A DNA stretch of 64,000 nucleotides from Thermohalobaculum sp039026375 (GCA_039026375.1 JBCCML010000009.1:1-64000), one strand, 5' to 3'; numbered from the stretch's first letter, positions 24,242 to 33,347 are shown. The notes: generated from the letters alone by a model not told the origin. Made by a program: numbers and translations.

Positions 24242-26899
24242 ATGGAACTGGTCTTTCTATTCTTGCTGCTTGCCATCATGGCCGGCGCGTTGGCCTCGGG
24301 CTACCCGGTGGCATTCGCGCTGCCTGGCGCAGCGATCATCACCATCCTGGCCGCTGCAGGTACCGGTTACCTGTTCGCTGGTGACGGTGCTGCCTATTTT
24401 GCATCCGGCTCTGCTAAGGAGTGGTTGTCCGCCGGGGTCCTTAACTTCCGAGGCGTCTATTGGGAGGTTGAGCGAGATACGCTGATCGCCATCCCGCTAT
24501 TCGTCTTTATGGGCATCATGCTGCAGCGGTCGAAGATCGCAGAAGATCTGCTGCTGACGATGGCACAGCTTTTTGGCCCGATCCCGGGTGGTCTGGGCAT
24601 TTCGGTTGTCTTCGTTGGCGCCCTGCTCGCTGCCACGACAGGGATTTTGGGCGCAACGGTCGTCGCCATGGGCTTGATCTCACTGCCCGCAATGCTGCGC
24701 AACAAGTACTCGAGCCCACTGGCGACCGGTACGATTGCAGCATCGGGCACGCTGGGTCAGATCATTCCGCCATCGATCGTGCTGATCATCCTGGCTGACC
24801 AGTTGTCCAGTGCAGTCGACCAGGCGCAGAGTCAGCGGACAAATCTGTTCAAGGACTCGACTGGCGAACTGACGATGCCGTCGGAGTTCTCGGTCATCTC
24901 GACGTCGGCGGGTGATATGTTCCTGGGCGCGATGATCCCGGGCCTTGTGCTGGTCGGCCTCTATATGGCCTACATTCTGGTGATCGGTCTGATCCGCCCG
25001 AAAATGGCACCGATGGTGCCGTTCGAGGAGACGCTCGACTGGCGGTTGGCCGGCAAGGTCGCGTTGATCCTTATCCCACCATTGACTCTGATCTTCGCGG
25101 TTTTGGGTTCGATCATTGCGGGTGTGGCGACGGTGAACCAAGCCGGGGCCATCGGGGCGATCGGCGCCACGATTATGGCGGGGTATCGTTTGCATTCCGG
25201 GCGACGCGGCGCGTTCATCCCGGCGGCGCTGGCTATCATCTCGCTCGGTATGATCGTCTGGGTCACGCAAAGCTATGACTTGAACATCCGCAACGTACAG
25301 ACCGATGCAGACCGTTTCGGGATCACCGTTGGTGCACTTGCCGTGGGGATCTTCCTGTTCTCGGTAGCATGGTCACTGGTGCGAACCTTCCGGATCGACG
25401 ACACGCTGAATGGCGTGATGTTGGACACTGCCAAAACAACTTCGTTGGTCTTCATCATCCTGCTAGGTGCGGCGATGCTTACGTCGGCCTTTCGCGCCTT
25501 CGGGGGTGAAGAACTGGTCAAGGAGTTCTTGACGTCGCTACCGGGGGGCTTCTGGACTCAGTTCGTCATCGTCATGGCGGTGATCTTTGTGCTGGGCTTC
25601 TTCCTGGACTTCATCGAGATCGCGGTCGTTGTGGTGCCGATCGTGGCGCCGATCCTGCTGATGGATCCGTCGGCCAACATCACAGCCGTTTGGCTGGGCG
25701 TGATGATCGGCCTCAATATCCAGACCAGCTTTTTGACGCCGCCTTTTGGCTTCGCGCTGTTCTACCTTCGCGGCGTTGCCCCGCGAGAGGTGAAGACAGT
25801 TGACATCTACAAGGGTGTGGTACCGTTTATCACCCTCCAGTTGTTAGCACTGGTGATTGTCGGCAACACGCCACAGCTGGTGAACTACCTGCCGCAGCGG
25901 ATCTCGTTGTTGGGTGAGCAGGCACCACCACCGGTGAACCCGCGTCTACAGTACTGCATGCAGGAGTACGTGGCGACCGATTTTGAAACGCGTGAGGATG
26001 CACTGCGGGCCGAGATTGAAAAGGTGCGTGGTCTGGACTTGTCCGGTCTGCCGGAGGACGTTCGTGATGATCTTTCCGAAGCCTTTAGCAAGGCCGAAGA
26101 TGCCTTCGCGAAAATGGCGGCAATTGGTGCAGCCGAGGCGGCAGTGGCAGAGGCCGAGCCTGACTATCGGCCTCTTCACGTTAAGGTGCGCCGTCTGGAA
26201 CGCGACGCCGGACGTCTGACCGAAGAGGTTGATGACCTGACCGAACAGCTAAGCCGCCTGCGCGCGCAGCAACCGGATAGTCCCGAGATCCCGGAGATCG
26301 AAGCGAAGATTGATGCGGACCAAGCCGAGATCGAAGCGTTGCTGGCCCAAATTCCTGAGAATTGGGATCCGGTGCACGATGCATTCGCAGAACTGGCAAA
26401 GGCCGAGGTAAACGCGAGACGACAGTACGCGCGCACGACAGACGATGCGTTCGAGCCGATTGCCGAACTAAACGTTGTGCTTGCTGCTACTGAAAGTCTT
26501 GCCGCCTTGGAGAGTGAGTTGCAATCAATCCGCGCCGACATTGCTACTGGCGACCCGGAGGCCTTGGTCGAGCGAATAGAGGCTCTGCGTTCGGCCATGC
26601 GCGCGGCGGAGGCCAGCCGCGACACGGTAAAAGGATTGTCGGACGCCCGGCGCGACATGCGCAAGGACCCCGATCCCGCAGCTGCAGCGGAAGCGCTGGA
26701 TGGCTCGATTGCGGCGCTGGCTGAGGAACTTGCCTGGCGTCGATCAGCGGCTGCCGATGTTTTGCCTGGCCTGCAGACATATTCGACGGCATTGGCTGAC
26801 ACGATCGGCCTACGCCAATTGGATCGCTTGCCGCGAGAGCAAGCACTCTATGTCGCAAGCTGTTCATCGGGTCATCGCGATATCTCGCTGAACTTCTGA
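24242..26899 (+). CDS. TRAP transporter large permease (DctM) with long coiled-coil tail
   Basis: The first 550 or so residues are the DctM transport subunit, which moves substrate together with sodium. Visible family features are ASGYPVAFALPGAA, ALLAATTGILGATVVAMGLI, the GTLGQIIPPSI scoop motif, and TSFLTPPFGFALFYLRGVAP near the end of the membrane domain. An extra loop of about 60-70 residues sits around residue 320-390. The remaining 330 residues (about 555-885) are hydrophilic, rich in Ala, Glu, Asp and Leu with clear heptads (RLERDAGRLTEEVDDLTEQL), predicted long coiled coils. Such a tail is absent from classic DctM (about 430 residues). It may be a docking or sensing module. Confidence 0.9.
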   Translation: MELVFLFLLLAIMAGALASGYPVAFALPGAAIITILAAAGTGYLFAGDGAAYFASGSAKEWLSAGVLNFRGVYWEVERDTLIAIPLFVFMGIMLQRSKIAEDLLLTMAQLFGPIPGGLGISVVFVGALLAATTGILGATVVAMGLISLPAMLRNKYSSPLATGTIAASGTLGQIIPPSIVLIILADQLSSAVDQAQSQRTNLFKDSTGELTMPSEFSVISTSAGDMFLGAMIPGLVLVGLYMAYILVIGLIRPKMAPMVPFEETLDWRLAGKVALILIPPLTLIFAVLGSIIAGVATVNQAGAIGAIGATIMAGYRLHSGRRGAFIPAALAIISLGMIVWVTQSYDLNIRNVQTDADRFGITVGALAVGIFLFSVAWSLVRTFRIDDTLNGVMLDTAKTTSLVFIILLGAAMLTSAFRAFGGEELVKEFLTSLPGGFWTQFVIVMAVIFVLGFFLDFIEIAVVVVPIVAPILLMDPSANITAVWLGVMIGLNIQTSFLTPPFGFALFYLRGVAPREVKTVDIYKGVVPFITLQLLALVIVGNTPQLVNYLPQRISLLGEQAPPPVNPRLQYCMQEYVATDFETREDALRAEIEKVRGLDLSGLPEDVRDDLSEAFSKAEDAFAKMAAIGAAEAAVAEAEPDYRPLHVKVRRLERDAGRLTEEVDDLTEQLSRLRAQQPDSPEIPEIEAKIDADQAEIEALLAQIPENWDPVHDAFAELAKAEVNARRQYARTTDDAFEPIAELNVVLAATESLAALESELQSIRADIATGDPEALVERIEALRSAMRAAEASRDTVKGLSDARRDMRKDPDPAAAAEALDGSIAALAEELAWRRSAAADVLPGLQTYSTALADTIGLRQLDRLPREQALYVASCSSGHRDISLNF

Positions 26900-26977
26900 C
26901 ATTGGGGCTCTGGCTTCGACCTTACGGATGACAGGCGGTCAGAACACGGTATCCTTCCTCTAACAGGGGAGGGTTCC

Positions 26978-28096
26978 ATGAACGACGCCGTGAAGACAGC
27001 CGCCACTACCGCCATGAAGGGTGGCGGCTATTACAGCCAGTCTACGCGCGGCGCCAAGGATGTGATCGATAATGCCACCGGCATGCTGTTGGAGGCGGTG
27101 GCGGCCCTGCCAGCGCCGACGCAAGGCCGGTCGTTGCGGATCGGCGATTTCGGCGCAGCCGACGGTGGCACATCAAAACGGGCCATCCGTGAGGTAGTGG
27201 CTGCGTTGCGTACTCGTTTCCCGGGCGCTCAGATCGAGGTTACATACACCGACCTTGCGTCGAACGATTGGAGCCAGCTCTTCAAAGCCATGCAAGGCCT
27301 GGACGGGTCCGAAGATACCTATTGGTCAGAATTCGACGGGGTGTTCGTCACCGGCTGTGGCATCGGTTTTCACCGCCAGTTGATCCCCTCGGGTGGCTTG
27401 GATCTAGGCTTTTCGGCGACGGCCATGCACTACGTGTCCGAACGCCCTTGCCAGATCCATGGCCACGTGCACCACGTTGGCGCAACCGGCGAGGCGTTGG
27501 CGGCATTCGATGCCCAAGCAGCAGCGGATTGGGAACGAATACTGCTGGCCCGCGCATCTGAGTTGCGCCCTGGTGGGCGACTGGTGGTCATGAGCTTTGG
27601 AAAAGACGAGGAAGGCCGGTATTTGGGTAATACGGACGGCGTCAACATGTTCGACACCTTCCAGATGTTGTGGCTGCGCCTGCATCAGGCAGGCGTCATC
27701 AGCGACGTCGAGTACGATGCGGCCACCTTTGCCCAGGTCTACCGTACGCCCGAAGAGTTTGCGGCGCCACTGCGTGATACCGCCTCGTCGGTTTATGCGG
27801 CTGGGCTGCGTATTGTCTCGATTCACACCGGCGTGACGCCGTGCCCCTACCGCACGGCATTCCTGTCAGATCCAGATATGGACGCGCGCGCATTCGCAAG
27901 AAGCTACATCCCCACCCTGCGATCTTGGTCTGAAACGGTGTTCCTGAATGCCTTGAATGAAGGTCGCCCAGCAAACGAGCGCGCCCAGATTGTTGACGAC
28001 TTTTATCAAAGCTACGAGGATCTCGTCGCAGATAACCCGGACGGTCACGCCATGGACTACGTCCATTCGTACATTGCAGTGGAAAAGGTCGTTTGA
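26978..28096 (+). CDS. SABATH-type SAM-dependent carboxyl methyltransferase
   Basis: The 372-residue protein resembles the SABATH (salicylic/benzoic/theobromine methyltransferase) family, best known in plants. It begins with MKGGGYYSQSTRGAKDVID, comparable to the family N terminus that contacts SAM and substrate. GDFGAADGGTS at residues 56-66 corresponds to the SAM-binding DLGCSSGPN-type motif. LDLGFSATAMHYVSERP matches the SSYSLHWLS-type substrate segment, and GGRLVVMSFGKDEEGR matches the GG.MVL.F.GR strand. Members methylate carboxyl groups of small acids. GGGGAGGG precedes the ATG. It follows the TRAP permease by 78 nt on the same strand, so a carboxylic acid taken up by that transporter is a plausible, untested substrate. 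Confidence 0.8.
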   Translation: MNDAVKTAATTAMKGGGYYSQSTRGAKDVIDNATGMLLEAVAALPAPTQGRSLRIGDFGAADGGTSKRAIREVVAALRTRFPGAQIEVTYTDLASNDWSQLFKAMQGLDGSEDTYWSEFDGVFVTGCGIGFHRQLIPSGGLDLGFSATAMHYVSERPCQIHGHVHHVGATGEALAAFDAQAAADWERILLARASELRPGGRLVVMSFGKDEEGRYLGNTDGVNMFDTFQMLWLRLHQAGVISDVEYDAATFAQVYRTPEEFAAPLRDTASSVYAAGLRIVSIHTGVTPCPYRTAFLSDPDMDARAFARSYIPTLRSWSETVFLNALNEGRPANERAQIVDDFYQSYEDLVADNPDGHAMDYVHSYIAVEKVV

Positions 28097-28103
28097 ACGC
28101 AAC

Positions 28104-28850
28104 CTACTCCAGCCCTGCCTCCATACGTTGCAACACCAATTGCGCTTGGCGTCCGGTGGCGCCTTCACGATCAAGATCGATGGCCTGCAGCAGGGAAACC
28201 CGCGCTGCGGGTTTATTGCCAGATCGCGCCTCGATCCTGCCGCGCTCCAGCCATGCTTCGGCAAAGCCGGGGTCCACTTCGGTAGCGAACACGGCATCAT
28301 CGCGGGCCACCACCAATGTGCCTAGCAGGCGCCGTGCCGCCGCGCGGCGCAGCAGGATTAGGGCGACCGGCTGATTGCCTGCCAACGCCCGGTCATAATC
28401 CTGGATTGCGCCCGGCAGGTCCCCGTCTGCGGCTTTGACCGCACCACGCAGGCCCAAGGCATCCCGGTCGCTTGGCTTCAGACGCAGCGCCTCACCCGCG
28501 GCGAAGGCTGCTGCCGCCAGTTCGTCCAGATCTAGCAACATCTCACCGGCCTGAATAAGAACGTCAGCGCGCGCCTCGGCCGACAAATCGGGCTCTTCTG
28601 CTGCAAGGGCCAACAGTTCATCAACTGCCCGGCTAGGTGCACCAACGGCAATCAGCGCCAGAGCATAACAGTGGCGTGCTGGCGCGCCGCCGCCATAACG
28701 CGCCCATTCGCCGGCCAGGCGAACTGCATCGTCGGGCGTGTTCTCAACCAGCGCAATGCAGACGTCATAATCGCGCACCTGATCGGGCGTAGCCGCCCAG
28801 GCGGGCACGACGAGTGTTGCTACGGCGGCAAAGGAAATCCAGGCTCGCAT
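28104..28850 (-). CDS. Secreted TPR-repeat protein
   Basis: The 248-residue protein has a short signal peptide (residues 1-19, ending AWAA). The rest is all alpha-helical repeats with TPR spacing: DRDALGLRGAVKAADGDLPG, then AIQDYDRALAGN and PGFAEAWLERGRIEARSGNK. These repeats are protein-binding scaffolds. The protein is likely periplasmic, with no catalytic motif. It converges with the methyltransferase gene (7 nt between stops) and diverges from the SDR gene, so it is probably a single-gene unit. Confidence 0.8.
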   Translation of the reverse strand: MRAWISFAAVATLVVPAWAATPDQVRDYDVCIALVENTPDDAVRLAGEWARYGGGAPARHCYALALIAVGAPSRAVDELLALAAEEPDLSAEARADVLIQAGEMLLDLDELAAAAFAAGEALRLKPSDRDALGLRGAVKAADGDLPGAIQDYDRALAGNQPVALILLRRAAARRLLGTLVVARDDAVFATEVDPGFAEAWLERGRIEARSGNKPAARVSLLQAIDLDREGATGRQAQLVLQRMEAGLE

Positions 28851-28909
28851 CTTCCCCGTCCTGCGTTAGGCTTCCGAAAGATAGCTAACCTGATTTCCCA
28901 AGAGGCGCC

Positions 28910-29785
28910 ATGGTTGAACCCACTACGCTCGTTAGTTTCGGGCACGGTTACTCCGCGCAAGCGTTGGCGCGATTGCTGCTGCCGGCCGGTTGGCAGGTGC
29001 GCGGCACGACCCGGTCCGCAGAAAAGGCTGAAGTGTTGCGCGCTCAGGGAATCGAGGCTGTGATTTGGCCCCCAGAGAACCCTGACGCCTTACTAGCCGG
29101 AGCGACGCATCTTCTAACGTCCGCCGCGCCGGACGAATTTGGTGACCCGGTTCTGGCCCACATGGCCCGTCAGATTGCTGCCGCAGCACCGCAAATCCGA
29201 TGGATGGGGTACCTTTCGACAACTGGCGTTTACGGCGATTGGGGCGGCGGTCACGTTGACGAGACATCGGAGTGCCGCGCGACCAGCCGACGTGGACTGG
29301 CCAGGATCGCAGCGGAGGAACAGTGGCAGGCGCTGTGGGATCTGCCAGTTCATGTTTTCCGCCTTGCAGGGATTTACGGGCCCGGCCGCGGCCCGTTTGC
29401 GAAGGTGCGGGCAGGCACCGCGCGGCGTATCGTCAAGCCTGGCCAGCTTTTCAGCCGAACACATGTCGAGGACATTGCGAAGGTGCTTGAGGCTTCTATT
29501 GCCAGTCCACGTCCGGGCGCAGTCTATAATGTCTGCGATGACGAGCCTGCGCCGCCTGAGGATGTTCTGGGTTATGCGGCCGAGCTGTTGGGACTGTCTC
29601 TGCCGCCCGAGATCCCATTCGAAGACGCTGAAATGTCACCCATGGCGCGCAGTTTCTACATGGACTCTCGGCGCGTCTCTAACCGGTTAATCCGCGAGGA
29701 ACTCGGTGTAGAACTGGCCTTTCCCACCTATCGCGAGGGGTTGGCGGCGTTATTGGCGGAAGAGGACGCGACACGTCCGAGCTAG
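28910..29785 (+). CDS. SDR family NAD(P)-binding protein, YeeZ-like
   Basis: The 291-residue protein has a short Rossmann start (LVSFGHGYSAQALARLL, G-x-G-x-x-A variant) and RWMGYLSTTGVYGDWGGGHVDE. It also has FRLAGIYGPGRGPF and FSRTHVEDIAKVLEA, as in YeeZ-type atypical SDR proteins. The usual YxxxK catalytic pair is not evident (RRGLARIAAEEQW occupies that place), so it may not be a classical dehydrogenase. The function of the family is unknown. The 3-prime end overlaps the 3-prime end of the convergent ygfZ-type gene by four bases. Confidence 0.8.
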   Translation: MVEPTTLVSFGHGYSAQALARLLLPAGWQVRGTTRSAEKAEVLRAQGIEAVIWPPENPDALLAGATHLLTSAAPDEFGDPVLAHMARQIAAAAPQIRWMGYLSTTGVYGDWGGGHVDETSECRATSRRGLARIAAEEQWQALWDLPVHVFRLAGIYGPGRGPFAKVRAGTARRIVKPGQLFSRTHVEDIAKVLEASIASPRPGAVYNVCDDEPAPPEDVLGYAAELLGLSLPPEIPFEDAEMSPMARSFYMDSRRVSNRLIREELGVELAFPTYREGLAALLAEEDATRPS

Positions 29786-30618
29786 TCTCCGACGTAGCTG
29801 ACAGTCGCCTCGCCCGCGGTCATATCAGGGCCAGCCCGATCGTAGCGCAGATGCGCCAGACCAGCCCCGCCGTGGCTACTGAAAAGCGTACCTGCCGCTT
29901 TGCCACCCGTAGCCGTAATGGGTGTGCCGGGGTCAGCGTGACCTTGAACGGTCACCTGGACCAAACCTTTGCGCAATTGTGCCTTGTGCTTCATTCGCGC
30001 CGTGACCTCCTGGCCGACATAGCAGCCCTTGCGAAAATCGACGCCGTTCAGACGCTCGAACCCAGCTTCTAGAATGAAGGTATCCTCGGGCACCAATTCG
30101 ATGCCACTTTCGGGCACTTTGTGGGCAATTCGGTGCGCGATCCAAGCGTCGGGCGGGCTCATTGTCACGCCGCCGCCATCTGTGAGCAGTATGCCAACAT
30201 CTTGCCCGTAACAGCGCCAACCAAGTTCTGGAAGCCGCGGGTCCTGAACCGTCAAAGCCGCACCCTTGGGCGCGCTGTCTCCCGGCCCGCCCCAGACTTG
30301 CGCTACCTCCCACGCTGGGCCGGATACCGCCGTTGCGTCGCGGCGCAGGCAGTACATCGAAAGGCGCTGTGCAAGTGGCAAAGCCCGCGCAGCTTGGATA
30401 TCGATCAGAACGCGGTCACCGCCATCAATCAGAAAGAAATCGAACAGATACTTGCCCTGCGGAGTGAGCAACGCCGTGTAGACCGCTCGGCCAGGGGCCA
30501 GGGCATCCACATCTGACGTGACCACGCCTTGTAGCACGTCACGAGCGTCAGACCCCTCGAAAGCGATCACGCCCCGATCGGTCAGTTGAGTGCCGTGCCA
30601 CTGTGACTCTTCGTTCAT
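29782..30618 (-). CDS. ygfZ: YgfZ/GcvT-domain folate-binding protein
   Basis: The 278-residue product carries the signature KGCYVGQEVTARMKHK (residues 197-212) with the conserved Cys of the YgfZ family. It also has the N-terminal GcvT-like fold with FEGSDARDVLQGVVTSDV. YgfZ/IBA57 proteins use folate to support assembly or repair of certain iron-sulfur clusters. The ATG at 30618 gives the standard length. The much longer open frame reaching 31059 overlaps the divergent glycosyltransferase gene and is not used. Only 51 bp separate it from that gene, so the promoters overlap. Confidence 0.9.
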   Translation of the reverse strand: MNEESQWHGTQLTDRGVIAFEGSDARDVLQGVVTSDVDALAPGRAVYTALLTPQGKYLFDFFLIDGGDRVLIDIQAARALPLAQRLSMYCLRRDATAVSGPAWEVAQVWGGPGDSAPKGAALTVQDPRLPELGWRCYGQDVGILLTDGGGVTMSPPDAWIAHRIAHKVPESGIELVPEDTFILEAGFERLNGVDFRKGCYVGQEVTARMKHKAQLRKGLVQVTVQGHADPGTPITATGGKAAGTLFSSHGGAGLAHLRYDRAGPDMTAGEATVSYVGD

Positions 30619-30669
30619 CAGCCACAGATAGCGTTGGCGCAGCCGAAGTGCCAGCGCTATACAGTTGTC

Positions 30670-31380
30670 ATGTCTCGCGAACTTGACGCTTCCGCTCGTT
30701 GCGCACCTGTATCGGTGATCATTCCAGTTCTGAACGCGGCCGACCGGATCGGGCCCTGTCTGGGCGCACTGGGCGAGGCCGTGATGGACGGCATCATCCG
30801 AGAAGTCATTCTGGTGGACGGCGGTTCGGAAGATGCCATTGCCGAAGTGGCTGACGGCGTCGGCGCCCTGCTGATCAACGCGCCGCGCGGGCGCGGAATG
30901 CAGCTGGCAGCGGGGGCACAGGCTGCGCAGGGGGCGTGGTTGATGTTCCTGCACGCAGACAGCGTTCTGGGTCCACAATGGGCCGACGCTGTCCGCCGCC
31001 ATATGCATGGAGCACCGGGTAAAGCTGGGTATTTTCAACTGGCCTTTTCTTCGGCACATCCCATGGCTCGCTTAACCGCGGGTTGGGCTAACTTCCGCGC
31101 ACGCATCTTTGGCTTGCCTTATGGAGATCAGGGACTGTTGATCCCCCGTGCGCTTTACGAGACATCGGGTGGCTTTGCCGAACTTCCCCTGATGGAAGAT
31201 GTCGCGCTGGTGCGGCGCCTGCGCGGGCGCCTCTGTGCTATCGATATGCAGATTGAGACGTCGGCAGAGCGCTACGAGCGGGACGGTTGGCTCCGTCGTG
31301 GGTCTGGCAATCTGTGGCGTCTGGTGCGCTACCTTGCCGGTGTGCCGGCGGAGCGTCTGGCGAAAGGCTATGACCGCTAG
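30670..31380 (+). CDS. TIGR04283-type glycosyltransferase (arsenosugar-type, family 2)
   Basis: The 236-residue cytoplasmic glycosyltransferase has a GT-A fold: VSVIIPVLNAADRIGPCL, ILVDGGSED at residues 47-55 (nucleotide-sugar binding), and the distinctive LINAPRGRGMQLAAGA. FLHADSVLGPQW carries the metal-binding acidic region, and PYGDQGLLIPR lies further on. These features identify TIGR04283, called rSAM/selenodomain-associated transferase 2 or arsenosugar biosynthesis glycosyltransferase. The gene overlaps the start of a TIGR04282 gene, its usual partner. ATG 30670 is chosen because the only longer in-frame start is a TTG. No strong Shine-Dalgarno is seen. Confidence 0.87.
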   Translation: MSRELDASARCAPVSVIIPVLNAADRIGPCLGALGEAVMDGIIREVILVDGGSEDAIAEVADGVGALLINAPRGRGMQLAAGAQAAQGAWLMFLHADSVLGPQWADAVRRHMHGAPGKAGYFQLAFSSAHPMARLTAGWANFRARIFGLPYGDQGLLIPRALYETSGGFAELPLMEDVALVRRLRGRLCAIDMQIETSAERYERDGWLRRGSGNLWRLVRYLAGVPAERLAKGYDR

Positions 31381-31960
31381 GCCTAAGGTTGTCGTCATGG
31401 CGAAGGAGCCGCGTCCAGGACGGGTGAAAACCCGCCTTGCGCGCGATGTCGGGGTTGTGTCCGCCACATGGTGGTTTCGGCATCAGGTCCGGCGGCTGCT
31501 GCGGCGGATTGGAAACGACCCGCGCTGGCAAGTTGTGCTGGCAGTGTCGCCGGATCATGCGGTTGCGGCCTCGTGCTGGCCCGCGCATCTACCCAAAGTC
31601 GCTCAGGGCACCGGTGATCTGGGCGCTAGAATGGGTCGGGCGCTGGCGCAGTTTGGTCCGGGACCCGTCCTGGTGATCGGCGCGGATATCCCGGGCGTGG
31701 ACCGGGCGGCCATTGCTGAGGCCGTGGCAGTATTGCGCGGGCGCGATGGTGTTCTGGGCCCCGCGCCGGACGGTGGTTATTGGCTGGTCGGATTACGACT
31801 CGGCGCTCGTCGCCTGCCTGCGAAGCTGTTTGAAGGGGTTCGCTGGTCTGGACCGCATGCATTGTCCGATACGTTGGCCACGATGGGGCCTCTGCGCGTC
31901 GGGTTTGCAACGACGCTAGACGACGTTGATACGGTCGATGACCTTCGGCGCGTTGGCTAA
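31370..31960 (+). CDS. TIGR04282/DUF2064-type glycosyltransferase (arsenosugar-type)
   Basis: The 196-residue protein shows MAKEPRPGRVKTRLA at residues 10-24, the hallmark of the DUF2064/TIGR04282 nucleotidyltransferase-like glycosyltransferases, then VLVIGADIPG and LGPAPDGGYWLVGLR. The start overlaps the end of the previous gene by 11 bases with GAAAGG just before it, so expression is coupled. The pair is known from arsenosugar and related radical-SAM loci. No arsM or arsS gene is present in this window, so the product made here is open. Confidence 0.87.
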   Translation: MTARPKVVVMAKEPRPGRVKTRLARDVGVVSATWWFRHQVRRLLRRIGNDPRWQVVLAVSPDHAVAASCWPAHLPKVAQGTGDLGARMGRALAQFGPGPVLVIGADIPGVDRAAIAEAVAVLRGRDGVLGPAPDGGYWLVGLRLGARRLPAKLFEGVRWSGPHALSDTLATMGPLRVGFATTLDDVDTVDDLRRVG

Positions 31961-31973
31961 ACCGTCTCGCGGC

Positions 31974-33347
31974 CTATACCCATGCAGGCGGATCTGAGCC
32001 CAGAGGCACCGGTGGGGTGCGCCACGTCGGCGGCGTCAGGGATAGACTGCGAGCCGGGCGCATGGCGCAAACTCTTCCGAAGGACGTCTCCATTTCGGCC
32101 AGCAATGGGGCGGCCTGTTTTAGAGAGGGGTTTGTGACCGGTGGCGCTGCCTCTGGTCCCAAGCGGTCTGCCTGATCCCATACCCACATGGCATTTCTCG
32201 CTAGGCTCAACTCCGCGCGCAATCCGCCGCCTTCGGCCATCCGGCGGGTCAATGCGATCATGGCTGCGGCTGCGCCAAGATAACCGCCAAGATAGTCCAA
32301 TGGCTGGCAGGGCAGCCGGGCCGGCGCGTCTTCCCCGGCTGTCAAACCGGTCGCCGCTTGGACATAGGTGTCATAGCCCCGCCGCCCACCCCATGGACCG
32401 TCCGCCCCGAAGGCTGACAACGTGACTTTGACCAAGGATGGGTTGAGCTTAGCAAGGGCGACGTCGTCAAAGCCTTTTGCGGCCAGTGAACCGGGGCGGT
32501 AGGCGTCAATCAAGACATCCGCCTGTGTAATCAGTCGGCAGAGTGTCTCGTGGCCTTCCTCCGTCCGCAGGTCCACGAAGGCGGCGCGTTTATTTACGCC
32601 TGTGTCGATCACCAGGCTATCGAACGAGGGCAGATGCGCGGCCGAGATCCGTATGACCTGCGCCCCATGCTCCCCCAGCGTCTTGCCGATAGTCGGCCCA
32701 GCGATGACGCGACTTAGGTCCAGTACACGAATACCCGCCAAGGGCTCTTCGGCGGGCGGCAGTTCCGGCGATGGGGTGACGCCCGCGCGGGCCAACTGAA
32801 CCACTGGTGCTTTGGCCAAAACTGCTGCCTGCGGATGTGCCTGCCAGTCCGCGCGTGTGCGCTGGGCGATACCACAAGCGCCCGCCTCCTGCGCGATGTG
32901 CTCAATCTCGGCAGCCGGTATCTGTGCGAAGCACGCTTTGACTGCATCAATGTCATGCGGCAAATCAAATGCTGCCAACAGGCGCGAGCGCAGATGCTCG
33001 AATTGGCAATGGGTGTAGACCCAGCCATCTTTCGCCTGATGATAGCCGGTTAGCGGATCCCACTCGACGGCCTGCTCGCCATTCACGGTTAGGTAAGCGG
33101 CTGAGGTCATCGACAGTGACGCCGCCCAACGGTCCACGTGCACTGTCTGCGGTTTGCCGCCACGGGCTTCGTGCAAGTGTGCTGCTGCCAGTCCAACCAG
33201 ACCCTGCGCCCCGGCAGCCATATCCGCGATCGGCAACCACGTTGCCAGTCCCGTCGTGCTTTGGGTGACGCTCAACCTGTCCATTGGCGCATCGGGCCAA
33301 CCAAGCTCAGCCGCAAGGTCGGCAGCGATATGCTGTGCTGGCGTCAT
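31974..33347 (-). CDS. CoA transferase, CaiB/BaiF family (class III)
   Basis: The 457-residue protein belongs to the family III CoA transferases that move CoA between carboxylic acids. The C-terminal half holds the clear core: LAGIRVLDLSRVIAGPTIGK, LGEHGAQVIRI, NKRAAFVDLRTEEG, VLIDAYRPGSLAAKGFD, LSAFGADGPWGGRRGYDT and PLDYLGGYLGAAAAMIAL, with the Asp that may be catalytic. The N-terminal 180 residues resemble a second, degenerate copy (SLSMTSAAYLTVNGEQ), so this may be a fused form. The ATG overlaps the TGA of the upstream acylase gene (ATGA), pointing to coupling. The substrates are unknown. Confidence 0.85.
   Translation of the reverse strand: MTPAQHIAADLAAELGWPDAPMDRLSVTQSTTGLATWLPIADMAAGAQGLVGLAAAHLHEARGGKPQTVHVDRWAASLSMTSAAYLTVNGEQAVEWDPLTGYHQAKDGWVYTHCQFEHLRSRLLAAFDLPHDIDAVKACFAQIPAAEIEHIAQEAGACGIAQRTRADWQAHPQAAVLAKAPVVQLARAGVTPSPELPPAEEPLAGIRVLDLSRVIAGPTIGKTLGEHGAQVIRISAAHLPSFDSLVIDTGVNKRAAFVDLRTEEGHETLCRLITQADVLIDAYRPGSLAAKGFDDVALAKLNPSLVKVTLSAFGADGPWGGRRGYDTYVQAATGLTAGEDAPARLPCQPLDYLGGYLGAAAAMIALTRRMAEGGGLRAELSLARNAMWVWDQADRLGPEAAPPVTNPSLKQAAPLLAEMETSFGRVCAMRPARSLSLTPPTWRTPPVPLGSDPPAWV

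Noticed and set aside
24680..25270. A 196-codon minus-strand frame inside dctM
   Set aside because: It is antisense to the conserved DctM membrane core and has no ribosome site or family pattern.
26176..26802. A Ser/Ala-rich 208-codon minus-strand frame in the tail of dctM
   Set aside because: It is a complement of the Glu/Ala/Leu heptads of the tail, which produces Ser/Ala-rich antisense text. There is no start signal.
30618..31059. An N-terminal extension of the ygfZ-type gene
   Set aside because: It would overlap the divergent glycosyltransferase gene, and the normal YgfZ length begins at 30618.
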